From assembly GCF_017052595.1 (NCBI RefSeq), contig NZ_JAFIDB010000006.1, positions 1 to 64,000 of the forward strand: a stretch of DNA of 64,000 nt. Direction: 5' to 3'. Under the pieces are notes generated by a model. The model made no database searches and was not told where the DNA came from. It saw only the letters and a program-made list of their open reading frames with translations. Each line of letters opens with the position of its first letter. Position 1 is the first letter of the stretch. The stretch is from Mycoplasma procyoni. GTDB taxonomy: Bacteria; Bacillota_I; Bacilli_A; Mycoplasmatales; Metamycoplasmataceae. Both the position numbers and the translations under genes were made by a program. This document shows, piece by piece, positions 30,861-40,580 of this stretch.

Positions 30861-31818
30861 TATTGAATCTATAGTAAAAGAAATTAAAAATCACGATCAA
30901 ATCGTTATTTTTCACCACATTAGACCAGATGGAGACTGTTTAGGTTCTCAATTCGGACTAAAAACTCTAATCGAAGAAAACTTTCCAAACAAAACAGTTA
31001 AAGCCGTTGGAGACTCAAAAGGAATTCTAAAATTTCTGGATTTTGATTTTCAAAATGACTTAAGTGATGATTTTCTTAAAAACTCACTTGCCATCATTGT
31101 TGATGCAAACTTCAAAGAAAGAATTGAAAACAGAGAACTATTAGACAAAAACATTTTTAAGTCAGTAATTAGAATTGATCACCACCCAAATGAAGATGAT
31201 CTAAACGCAACTTGCAGATGAGTTGATTCTAGTTATATAGCGGCTGCTGAAATGGTTGCAGACATTGCTGTAAGTTCAAATTGAAAAATATCTCCTAAAG
31301 CTGCAAAATACATTTATACAGGAATTTACACAGATTCTGGAAGATTTTTATACTCAAACACAACTCCGAGAACTCTTGAATTATCTGCTAAACTTTGATC
31401 AACAGGACTCGATGTTGATAATGTACACCAAAACCTAACAAGAAACTCAGAAAAAGATATGAAGTTTCAATCATATGTAATTTCTAAAGTAAAAACATAT
31501 GAAAACGTTATTTATTATTCTTTAGATCTTCAAGAACAACAACAACTTCAAAAAGATTCTAACGCAGCTACAAGACCTAACATTTTAGCTAATATTGATG
31601 ACTACAGAATTTGACTTTCATTCACTCAAGAAGAACCAAACAAATGAAGAGTTGAATTCCGTTCAAACGGTCCTATTGTTAGAAATGTAGCTCTAAAATG
31701 AAATGGTGGAGGACATGAAAGAGCTTCAGGTGCTATCATTTTTGATCAAAAAGACATTGAAAATGTAGTTAAGGATTGTCAAGAAGAATACTTAAGATGA
31801 CAGAAAGAAGGGAAATAG
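30841..31818 (+). CDS. DHH/DHHA1 phosphoesterase (NrnA-like), copy 2
   Basis: 325 residues, tandem paralogue of copy 1: HHIRPDGDCLGSQFGL is identical in the two; also VDANFKERIE, RIDHHPNED and GGGHERASGAI. All metal ligands look present in both. Start at MKMEIGN (RBS TAAGGAAT), with MEIGN as an alternative two codons on. Two copies may have different substrates (nanoRNA, pAp, cyclic dinucleotide breakdown); not resolvable by sequence. Confidence 0.9.
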
Positions 31819-31826
31819 ATAAATAA

Positions 31827-32654
31827 ATGAACAATAAGCTAACAATAAGTCCATTTGTAAAATGAGTAGGAGGAAAAACTCAATTACTTAAAGAAATTGA
31901 GAAAAGACTTCCTAAAAACTTTAATAATTACTTTGAACCTTTTGCTGGTGGTGGAGCTGTACTTTTTGCTTTTCAGCCCCAAAAAGCCTTTATAAACGAT
32001 ATCAACCCTCATTTAGTTAATGTTTATAAAATAATCCAAACCCAACCGCAAGAACTAATAAAAACACTTAATGAATGAGACTCTATTGAAACAACTAAAG
32101 AAAAATATTTTGAAATGAGAAACAGATACAATCAAAAGATTCTAAATAACGAACTTGATTTAGAATCTGCTTGTCTGTTTATCTATTTAAACAAACGTTC
32201 TTTTAATGGTTTATATAGAGTAAATTCCAAAGGGTTGTTTAATGTACCTTTTAACAATAAAAACTTTGTTAAGTCTTTTTCAGAAGAAAATATTTTAAAT
32301 ATTAGTTCCTATATTAAAAATATTTCTATTCAAAATGATGACTTTGAATCTTTTCTAAAAACTGCGTCAAAAGGGGATTTTGTGTTTTTAGACAGCCCTT
32401 ATGCTCCCTTAAACAACTCCTCTTTTGAGTCTTATACAAAAGATGGTTTTGGAAAAGAAGATCACATTAGATTAGCTAATTTATTTAAGGAATTACACAA
32501 CAGAGGTTGTTATTTAATGCTCACAAATCACAACACAGACTTCATCAACGAACTTTATTCTGATTTCAAAAAAGAAGTTGTATCAGTAAAAAGATTAATC
32601 AATTCAGATGCTTCCAAAAGAACAGGAGAAGAGGTTCTGATAACAAACTATTAG
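31827..32654 (+). CDS. dam: D12-class adenine-N6 DNA methyltransferase (Dam-like)
   Basis: 275 residues. KWVGGKTQLL (residues about 12-21), SAM-binding motif I as YFEPFAGGGAVLF, FINDINPHLVNVY, and catalytic motif IV as FLDSPYAPL (D-S-P-Y in place of the common D-P-P-Y). The C-terminal GEEVLITNY is family-typical. It most probably methylates GATC. No cognate restriction gene lies nearby, so an orphan methylase here. It follows the DHH pair by 8 bases, in one operon, and ends at a terminator. Confidence 0.87.
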
Positions 32655-32672
32655 CACACTAAATTTACAAAC

Positions 32673-32700
32673 AAAAAATCCCAATAAAGGGATTTTTCTT
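32673..32700. terminator. Bidirectional terminator
   Basis: AAAAAATCCC and GGGATTTTT with a six-base loop, between converging genes. Confidence 0.85.
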
Positions 32701-32701
32701 T

Positions 32702-33535
32702 TTATTTGCGTGGAACTATATGAAATTCAACATCAAATTTTGTATCTGCCAGAGCATTATCTACTACTGTCTTTTTATTCAACACCAAGTCTGCAACATT
32801 GACCATTTCTGTATTAGGAATAGTTATGTTTTGATCACTTCTTTTGATTGTATATAGAATAAAATATTTTGAAAAGAAGGCATTTCATTCATCTGCTTCT
32901 TGCTGATTTGGAGTTGTATTTTTATCTTCGTGTCATCCTACTTGATCTGGTGTTTTTTCAGCTTTAAACATTATTTCTTTAGTTCAATAATCAATATCTC
33001 CTTTTTTAAGGGTTGTTTCAATTGTTGTATTTTCTCTTTTTATTTCTTCTTTTGAAAAATTAGATCAATCAAATTTTTCTCTTATAAAACTTTTGTTATT
33101 TTCTCACAATCCCCTATAAAAATATCTTAATTGATGTCAATTAACTACAGGAACAAATGTTGTTTGTGTGTCATTTTTCAATAACTGAAACACATTTTCT
33201 TTTTGATATTTTAATTCTCTGGCTTCGTTGTTTTCAAATGTATCATAAAAAACACTATTATTATCAACATCGTTTTTAAAATCAACTTTTCACTTTATAT
33301 AACTAAATTTAGTTAGATCTTTATGATTAAAATTAACTTCTTTTCAGTCTTTTTCTAAATTATCAAAAGACATTTTTGCGTTTAAATAATGCGTTTGTTC
33401 AACAGGAGTTGAAGGAGAAGTTGTTATTTTACCTGTTTGTTGTTGAGCAGAACAAGAACTAAAAATAACAGGAACAGATGAAATAACTGCGGCCGTAATA
33501 ATTCCAAAAGATTTTATATATCTTGCTTTTTTCAT
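32702..33535 (-). CDS. Lipoprotein controlled by leader element A
   Basis: 277 residues. Signal peptide with lipobox PVIFSSC (Cys about 28), then a Gln/Thr/Ser-rich spacer. The remainder (YIKWKVDF, KYFILYTIKRSDQNI) is unrecognised. No enzyme motif. RBS AAAGGAAAT. Preceded by a leader ORF and a strong terminator (33546-33735), so expression depends on readthrough. Confidence 0.8.
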
Positions 33536-33545
33536 ATTTCCTTTC

Positions 33546-33735
33546 TAGATAGCAAAAACACCTTCTTTCAAAGAAAAAAGGTGTTTAGATTATCGATTCT
33601 AATATTACATTTTCTCTAAGAAATTTTATGACAAATAAAAACATTTTTAGAAATGATACGTTTATTCATTTTGATAATGTTTTTATTTTCGTTCATAAAA
33701 CTCCTTTGCTATCTATAATATTATATCATAAACCA
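33546..33735 (-). promoter_or_regulatory. Leader element A (attenuator)
   Basis: Minus-strand order: TATAAT-type box (about 33722-33727), 5' arm TAGATAGCAAA (33715-33705), RBS AAAGGAG, a 26-codon ORF (33696-33616), a terminator with stem AAACACCTT/AAGGTGTTT (33586-33578 and 33564-33556), then TTTGCTATCTA (33556-33546), the perfect complement of the 5' arm. Near-identical to leader B at 59435. The long-range arms differ between A and B at one position that changes on both sides, so pairing is kept. Confidence 0.7.
33616..33696 (-). CDS. Leader peptide of element A (26 aa)
   Basis: RBS AAAGGAG and ATG; starts MNENKNIIK, then MNKRIISKNVF and ends ICHKIS. The second half matches leader B (MNKRIIxKNVFxxHxxS) and the start of leader C (MNKR). 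Codons ATGAATAAACG are identical in all three. Probably a regulatory peptide, not a functional protein. Confidence 0.6.
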   Translation of the reverse strand: MNENKNIIKMNKRIISKNVFICHKIS

Positions 33736-33738
33736 CTT

Positions 33739-34818
33739 TTAAAACACGAAGTTTAAAACCACTATTCAAATAGGCATCATTATAATTGCGCACAATGTTG
33801 AAAGCGCAGAACATTGAGCTGCATACACATCATGTTTTTTAAACTGAATTGCATAAGCAACAGCAACTGTTGAAGGCGGAACAGCTGCAAAAATAACCAT
33901 CGCACTAGCAACATCTGCACTAACATTATTTGTTTTTGTTAAAATTAACATTATTAATAAAACAAATGTTGGAATTGCAACTAATTTAAGAGCAACAAAT
34001 AGTCAAACTCAAAGGTTTTTGAGTGCACTTAATAAAGGAACTGTTGCAAGTGTCATTCCAATTGTAATTCAGATTAATGGTGATGCTAAAGATGAAAGCG
34101 TGCTAAATATTTTGTGAAGAAGTGGAAGTGTTACTGATAACTCAAATCATCCATACTCTTTTTGTGATATTGTAACTTTAGTTCCAGGAATTAGTTGTGT
34201 TAGTCATAAAACTAAACCTAAAAAAGTTGCGATAACAATTGGATTTAAAAGAGCTGTTTTCATTGATTGTTTGAAGTTAGCTTTATTAAACTTCAATCCA
34301 GACATCAACATAAAACACAGTGAATAAATGAAAATTCTGTAAGGAATGTTTCAGATGTTTGCAGCTAATACAGCAGCTTTAGAATACACAGCAGTTATGA
34401 TTGGCAATCCAAAGAATGTTGTTGATCCAAAGATTAACAACATTCAAATAACTAACGCTCTTGAGTTAGAAACATTTTCTCCAGCAATTGCTTGAATGGT
34501 TTTAGATTTGTTATAAACCTTTCCAGTAACCTTAATTCAAACTAAAGCACTTACACTTAAAAAAATGTAAAAGAAGAAACCAGAACCCAATATAAACATC
34601 TGTTCTTTTACATCATTAAATGTAGCACTTTTCATAAATCCTGAAAAAGCTAACGCAGGTAAAGAAACTATTAAAACTATTTTGTTTAAAAAGCCTTTAG
34701 ATTCTTGTTTTAAGACTTTAAATTTTGTTAATAAATAACCAAGGGCAATAATTCCAATAGAAGCAATTATTGCTCCTCACATGCTTTGGTTTTGTAAAAC
34801 TTTTATTAATTTTTCCAT
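33739..34818 (-). CDS. Auxin-efflux-carrier (AEC) family transporter 1
   Basis: 359 residues, about ten helices in the usual 5+5 layout. N-terminus QSMWGAIIASIGIIALGYLL; FGSTTFFGLPI, ITIGMTL and PPSTVAVAYAIQF are typical of the family, whose bacterial members carry malate, lactate or related acids. Paralogue of the 35861 gene. Separated from the dehydrogenase by a terminator, so it may have its own promoter. Confidence 0.85.
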
Positions 34819-34833
34819 GTTTTCTTTCTAAAA

Positions 34834-34855
34834 AACAGCACAAAAATGTGCTGTT
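34834..34855 (-). terminator. Terminator after the dehydrogenase gene
   Basis: AACAGCACA and TGTGCTGTT with an AAAA loop and T run on the minus strand. Confidence 0.8.
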
Positions 34856-34861
34856 TTAAAA

Positions 34862-35857
34862 TTAGCAAACTTTGTTTTTGCAATCTCCTGTTGTTAGGAA
34901 TTCATTTAGGTTGTCAAATGATGTTTCAACCATGTTAGCAACCGCTTCATCTGTATATGAACCCACGTGAGGTGTTGCAATAAATCTTGGGTAGAAACTC
35001 ATTAATTTTTCTACTGTAGCATTTGGTAGTTTTTCGTGTTTTTTGAAGAAGATTTCTCCTTCATTGTTGAAAACGTCTGTTGCAACAGCACTTAATTTAT
35101 TTGTTTCTAAAGCTCATAAAAGAGCTTCTTCGTCTTGAATTTGTCCTCTAGCTGTATTAATTAAAATAGCTCCATCTTTCATTTTTGAAATGAAATCTTT
35201 ATTAATCATTTTGTCATTTTGTCCTTTAATGTAAGGAATGTGGAATGAAATAATATCTGATAAGCTTAATAATTCATCTAAAGAAACATATTCTAAAACC
35301 TCTTTAGCTTTATCGTTTTGGAACAAGTCATATCCATAAACTTTAGCACCCATTGATTTAAAGAAATGAGCTGTTCAATAACCGATTTTTCCTGTACCAA
35401 TAATACCAACTTTTGTGTTTTTGAATTCTCTTGCAAAACCAAAAGGATCGACAACAAAATCATTGTTTTTCCCTTTATTTGCAAAGTGTAAAGCTTTTCT
35501 GTTTAGCATTACTCCCATTGAAAAAGCAAGCTCAGCAATAGCTGTTGGAGAGTATGAAGGAACTCTAGCAGAACTAATTCCTAGCTCCTTCATTTTGTTA
35601 AGATCCATATGGTCTGTTCCTACGATTCTTGCAAGAACATATTTAATTCCAAATGACTTAATTTTTTCTAATACTGCAGCATTAACTTTATCACTAGCTC
35701 TAGTGATAACTGCATCAAATCCTTTAAGTGAATCTATTGTATCTTCATTTAAAGAATCGCTTCTTAATTCTAATTCGTAGTTGTATTTATTAAATTTGTG
35801 GAAGATAGGTTCTTCAACCTTTCTTACACCAAAGCAAATAACTTTTATTTTTTTCAT
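34862..35857 (-). CDS. D-2-hydroxyacid dehydrogenase (D-lactate dehydrogenase type)
   Basis: 331 residues. Substrate domain with RIVGTDHMDL, NAD-binding GxGxxG as VGIIGTGKIG (residues about 145-154) followed by the acidic end of beta-2 in KVYGYD, the D-isomer signature LINTARGQIQDEEALL, the catalytic Arg in this NTARG, and the catalytic His in ATPHVGSYT. Reduces pyruvate to D-lactate. Sits between two AEC carriers, which suggests coupled lactate or other 2-hydroxyacid transport. Starts 3 bases after AEC 2 ends. Confidence 0.9.
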
Positions 35858-35860
35858 ATT

Positions 35861-36961
35861 CTAAACAAATACAGCTCCTAAAATAATAATTCAAATAGGC
35901 ATCATAATTACAGCAGCTACTGTAGATAATGCAGAACATTGTGCAGAGAATGTTTCATGTAGTTTATACTTCATTGAATAAGCAACAGCAACAGTTGCAG
36001 GTGGAACAGCTGCAAAAACAACCATTGCACTTGCTGTTTGTTTAGTCACTAATCCGTTTGCATATAGTGGTCACATTACAAAGAACACTAATAAAGGAAT
36101 AGCAATAAGTTTTAGAGCTGTGAAAATTCACACTCATTTATCTTTAACTGCATTCATTAATGAAACTGAAGCAAGTGTCATTCCGATTGTAATTCAGATT
36201 AGCGGTGAAGCTGTAGCTGAAAGTGTTGCGAAGATTTTTTCGATTGCTGGTAAAGTTTTAGCAAGTTCGAATCACCCTACTACTTCTTGTTTACCATTTG
36301 TTGTTGTAACTGTAACCCTTGTTCCAGGAATTAGTTGTAATAGTCATAGAACTAAACCTAAAAAAGTTGCAATAACGATTGGATTTAATAAAGCAGTTTT
36401 CATTGATTTTAGAATGTTTTGTTTATTAAATTTAAGACCTGCCATAACCATAAAACAGAATGAATATAAGAAAATTCTGTATGAAATATTTCAGATGTTA
36501 GCAGATAAAACAGCTTCTTTATATACTGAGTTAATGATAGGTAATCCAAAGAATGTTGTTGAACCAAAGATTAGTAACATTCACATTACTAATGCTCTTG
36601 ATTGTGTAGCAGATTGGCCGAGAACGGCGTTTGATACTTTTGATTTTTTAAAGTTAAATCCATTTGAAAAGAATTTAACTCAAACCATAGCGATAACTGA
36701 AAGAACTATATAGAAAGCTAGGGATACTCCTAATATAATTCCTTCTTGTTTAAGACTTTCGACTGTGATGTCTTTCATAAATCCTTTAAAAGCAAGCGCA
36801 GGAAGAGAAATTAAAAGAACTATTTGGTTAATAACTCCTTTTCCTTCTTGTTTTAGGACTTTGAATTTAGCAAGTAAATAACCAATTAAGATAACACCAA
36901 GAGATGTGATAATAGCACCTCAAAGAGATTGGTTTTGTAGTGTTTTGATTAAATTATCCAT
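35861..36961 (-). CDS. Auxin-efflux-carrier (AEC) family transporter 2
   Basis: 366 residues and about ten helices. Aligns along its length with the 33739 gene (QSLWGAIITSLGVILIGYLL, FGSTTFFGLPI, PPATVAVAYSM). Additional residues in the central loop (VTVTTTNGKQEVVGW). First gene of the AEC-dehydrogenase operon; RBS AGGAGAAA. Confidence 0.87.
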
Positions 36962-37150
36962 TTTTCTCCTAAAATTTAAACGAGCAAATAACTCGGCATA
37001 ATTTTACCACTTTTACACCTGTTTTTGTGTAATTATAGTTGTCTATATTACAAGAAAAATGATAATTTTTATTTTGGTTTTATAACAAATAAGCACACAA
37101 AAAGTGAAAAAGTGATTTTTCTGTTTTTTTAGAGTGCTTTTTTGTCGTTT

Positions 37151-37175
37151 TTGCCTATTTTTCCTTTATTTTTGG
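37151..37175 (+). repeat. Dispersed intergenic motif, copy 4
   Basis: TTGCCTATTTTTCCTTTATT followed by TTTGG, matching the 1957 and 2439 copies except for a few substitutions and one base deletion. Same orientation. Confidence 0.4.
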
Positions 37176-37188
37176 CCAAAGGCTTCAC

Positions 37189-37209
37189 TTTTTTTTTTTT
37201 TTTTACAAT
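37189..37209 (+). promoter_or_regulatory. T16 tract abutting a -10 box
   Basis: Sixteen T (37189-37204) run straight into TACAAT (37204-37209), 25 bases before the HNH gene. Variation in tract length would change -35/-10 spacing; a phase-variable promoter by position. Confidence 0.6.
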
Positions 37210-37234
37210 AGAAATGAAAGGAGGTATAAACAGC

Positions 37235-37576
37235 ATGAAAAAATTTATAAAAACTCTTTGATTAGAACAATGCGGTGATGAAGAGTGATGTGAAGATTTT
37301 GCAGGAAGACTAATGAATAGAGCTAACTATTGAGATTCTAATTCAAATCAAAATCCAGGACCTTATTCTTTCAATCTTGATCACATTTATCCTCAATCAA
37401 AATTCGCTAAAGGTTCTCAAGCTAACTATCCTGAAAACTTAATTTTGGTAAACGTTAACACAAACGATGAAAAGGCTGATAAAACTGTTTTTAAGGCTAA
37501 TGGCAAACATTGAGAAGTAAGAAAATCAGGTATAAGTGAAGACGGAAATGTAGTTTATGACATTTTCGAGAAATAA
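37235..37576 (+). CDS. Small HNH-type protein
   Basis: 113 residues, several TGA-coded Trp, so invisible to standard-code ORF calling. NLDHIYPQSKF (residues about 47-57) followed by NYPENLILVNVNTNDEKADK fits the H-N-H part of HNH nucleases (D-H then N then N-x-x-K). N-terminus TLWLEQCGDEEWCEDF. Strong RBS AAAGGAGG. No partner gene nearby. Possible DNase or homing or bacteriocin-like function; the identification rests on the short motif. Expression probably set by the T16 tract. Confidence 0.65.
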
Positions 37577-37579
37577 AAT

Positions 37580-37605
37580 AACTTAGCATCATTGCTAAGT
37601 TTTCT
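37580..37605. terminator. Bidirectional terminator
   Basis: AACTTAGC and GCTAAGTT, followed by TTC and four T, between converging genes. Confidence 0.85.
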
Positions 37606-37609
37606 TTTA

Positions 37610-39223
37610 CTATTTTGTATAACTAAACACAATATCCTGTGTTCATTCAAGTTTTTTTGATCCAAAATCAATATCTTTCATTAAAGAAGGATGTTGTGAT
37701 TGAGTGATTGACATTGAAAAATCAATTTTTAATTTTAATTCTGTTTGATTATTTTTCTTTGTTGCAAAAACTCTCACATTTTCAACTACACTGTTAGTTA
37801 AAAAGGTTACAAAAGGAAAAACACTGTATCTGTCATCTAATGAAGCTAAACTATATAATCTTATTTCATTAGAAGTTGTTTTATAAACTCCTTCTTCGCT
37901 ATCTTTAATTGAAACAAAAAGTTTTTTAAATAAGGTTTCTTTGAGTCTTTCATCAATTGTAATGGAATTGCTAATTTCTGTTTCTTGATTTTCTTCTAGG
38001 TGTTCAATAGAACTATTAATTTGTGTTTTAAGTGGTCTATTGATTACTGAATTTGCTTCTTCATCTTTTAGTGTGAACTTAATAAACTCATTTTCATTTT
38101 TGAGGTTATCTTTTAGCGACTTCATTCCACTAAAAGTAACTGTTTTATTTGTTACTGGTCCTCTGTCGCTTGTATCTGTGTCCTCAAAAATTTCGAGTTT
38201 AAGAATTAAATTACCATTAAGATCATCAGGTGCTGCACCTGCTATTTTAAAGTCATATTTTGGATTCTTTTCGTTGCTGTATTCAAATAAAGCAGATTTA
38301 AGTCCAGCACTTAAAGGGAGTCCTTTTTTGAAATAATCAGTGTTTGCTGTTTTAGTTGATATTGAATCTAGATCAATATAAACCTTTCTATTTTTATTTT
38401 TTTCTTTTATTTCTTCGTTTTTATTAGCATCTTCGCTTTCCGGGATTAAATCGTCTGAATATCTTTTTCTGTTGATGAAGTCATCTGGATTAAAAGCATT
38501 TAGAATAGTCATTGCTAATAAAGAAGGGTAAAGTTTTTTAAAATCTTCTCGCATTTCTTTTTGGTTTACAAAATTATATGCTTCTTCATCTCTTGTGGTT
38601 TCTGTAACTCTTTTAACAAATCCAAAAACATTGACTAACTTAGAAACTGTTTTGTTATCTTTAGAGAAGATTAATTCAATATTTTCGATTATTCCTTGTT
38701 CTTGGAGTGCATTTGTGTTTGGATTAATTTTAAATCTTAATAAAAGGTTTTCTCTGTATTTTTGTTCAATTCCTATTAAACTTACTATGTTTTCTTGAGG
38801 AATATTTTTGATTTTTTCAAGTGCTGCAGCTGCATCATGATCTGTGTATGTGTGTTTAATTGCAAAATCTTTTGGAAGTGTTTCTAAAACTTCAAAATGA
38901 TTAACTTCAGGCTCTTTTTTCTCCGTATTTCCTGTATTTGAACTTTGATCGTTTTGCTCGCTTGGTGAATTTTTATCTTTATTTTCGTCATCTGCTGGAT
39001 CTGTTGGTTTTAATTGAGTATTAGGATCTTGTTTTGAAGAATCATCAGTTGTTGAGGGTGGATTTTTATCTTTGTTTTGATTATCATTATTGTTGTCTTG
39101 ATTATTTTTAGGTTCTTCTTTTTCTGTTGTAGTTTGAGTACAAGAAAACCCTAAAGTTGTTGCTAGAGCCGCTGTGGTTATCATACTTAACATTAATTTA
39201 AATTTGTTTGTTTTACTTTTCAT
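37610..39223 (-). CDS. Large lipoprotein with an Asn/Asp/Lys-rich linker
   Basis: 537 residues. Signal peptide with lipobox TTLGFSC (Cys about 28). Residues about 35-110 are low complexity (Asn, Asp, Lys, Thr, Pro), a typical stalk. The rest is a folded domain with no recognised motif (FAIKHTYTDHDAAAALEKI; VFPFVTFLTNSVVENV). A terminal segment with WTQDIVFSYTK is included because TGA is Trp. Monocistronic. Confidence 0.82.
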
Positions 39224-39328
39224 ATCGTTAAATTATATACCTTTTCTTTTTTATAACAAACATATGCAAAAAATAGTTCAAAAGTTAGATTTGCAAAAGA
39301 AAAATACACGAATTTGTGTATTTTTGGT

Positions 39329-39793
39329 TTATTTAAATCATCATATTTTCTTTACAACCGGAACTTTAGATGGATCTTTTGCGTCTTCAAGTACTTTGGC
39401 TTTTTGTTCTTCACTTAGTGTTGATTTTCACTTTTTAATCTTTTCATCACTTACTGCTTTAAATAAAATAAATCCCTTGAAATCTTTTTTGAAGTCTTGT
39501 TCTGTTTTAGATGATACCTGATCGTTTATAATCATAAGAGCGATTTTAGCAAATTTTCTATTGTTTATTACATGTACAATAAAAAGTAAAGCAACAATTA
39601 CAAATGTTGTTATTGATACTATTAATCAAATTGTAAAAGGTACTTTTCAACCAAAAAAATTATATGTTGAACGTCATCCTATAAATAAACCTTGAAGTAA
39701 AATAAGAATAGCCAAAAGTGAATGAATCCAAATAAGACTTAATCTATAAATTTTAAGACTTCTTATGTATTTAAAACTATATTTTTCAATCAT
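39329..39793 (-). CDS. Two-helix membrane protein, paralogue 1
   Basis: 154 residues. MIEKYSFKYIRSLKIYRL, helices LIWIHSLLAILILLQGLF and FTIWLIVSITTFVIVALL, then a soluble C-terminus KDFKGFILFKAVSDEKIKKW. Shares all these features with 39860. RBS AAGGAGAAG. Unknown function. Confidence 0.7.
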
Positions 39794-39859
39794 GCTTCTC
39801 CTTTATATGTCTTTACTAAATTAATTTGTGATCAATTAAAAAAACATTTTAGTTATAAC

Positions 39860-40300
39860 TTATTTAAAAGAAAATATTGAAGAGTTTTTGGCTTTTTGTA
39901 TTATTTGGTTTTTTTGTTGTTCACTAAGTTCAGAAAGTTTTTCAAGTTTTTTATCACTTGTTGCTTTGAATAAAATAAAACCCTTAAAATCTTCTTTTAG
40001 GTCTGTTTGTGTTATATCTGACACTTCGTCATTTACTATTACTAGCTGTATTTTTTTAAACTTTTTAAAATTTATAAAATGGATTATTCAAGTGAAAACA
40101 AAAACTGCAATCAGGACTCCAAATATTCATAATCTACCATTATAACTTATAAAATCATCTATTTCAGGTGCTATAGCATTTAATTTTAGCGTTGTACCAA
40201 CAAACGCAATTAAAAAGGAAAATGTAAATTGCATTGCAAAAAATATTATTTTATAAGTTGTAAGACTTCTGATGTATTTGTAACTATATTTTTCAATCAT
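39860..40300 (-). CDS. Two-helix membrane protein, paralogue 2
   Basis: 146 residues. MIEKYSYKYIRSLTTYK, two helices, and the shared EDFKGFILFKATSDKKLEKL. Tandem duplicate of the 39329 gene. Unknown function. Confidence 0.7.
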
Positions 40301-40395
40301 ATTTTCTCCTTTAGCCTTAATATATATACTAAAATTATACTACTGGTATAAAAGCATTTGCTTAACTAACTACAAAAAAGTTTAAAAAGACCAAA

Positions 40396-40421
40396 AACAC
40401 ACAAAAAACAGTGTTTTTAGT
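40396..40421. terminator. Terminator-like hairpin
   Basis: AAAAACAC and GTGTTTTT around a ten-base loop, between the 39860 gene and the GH84-like gene; the rest of 40301-40580 shows no gene. Confidence 0.5.
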
Positions 40422-40541
40422 ATCTTTTTCGCTTATTTTAAAGGTGGTATTTAGTAAATATATTCTCATTAAGAAAGATATCTTCGTGTTAGTTTCTTGA
40501 TTTTTAATTTTCTTTTTGCAAGCTAAAAGTTTTGACAAAAA

Positions 40542-40566
40542 AACTAAACAGAAATTCTGTTTAGTT
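40542..40566 (-). terminator. Terminator of the protease/GH84 operon
   Basis: AACTAAACAG and CTGTTTAGTT with a five-base loop and, on the minus strand, a following T run. Confidence 0.85.
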
Positions 40567-40580
40567 AATTTGAATTTTGA

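Noticed and set aside
36120-36713. Plus-strand open frame of 197 codons
   Set aside because: Antisense to AEC transporter 2, which is supported by family motifs and full length.
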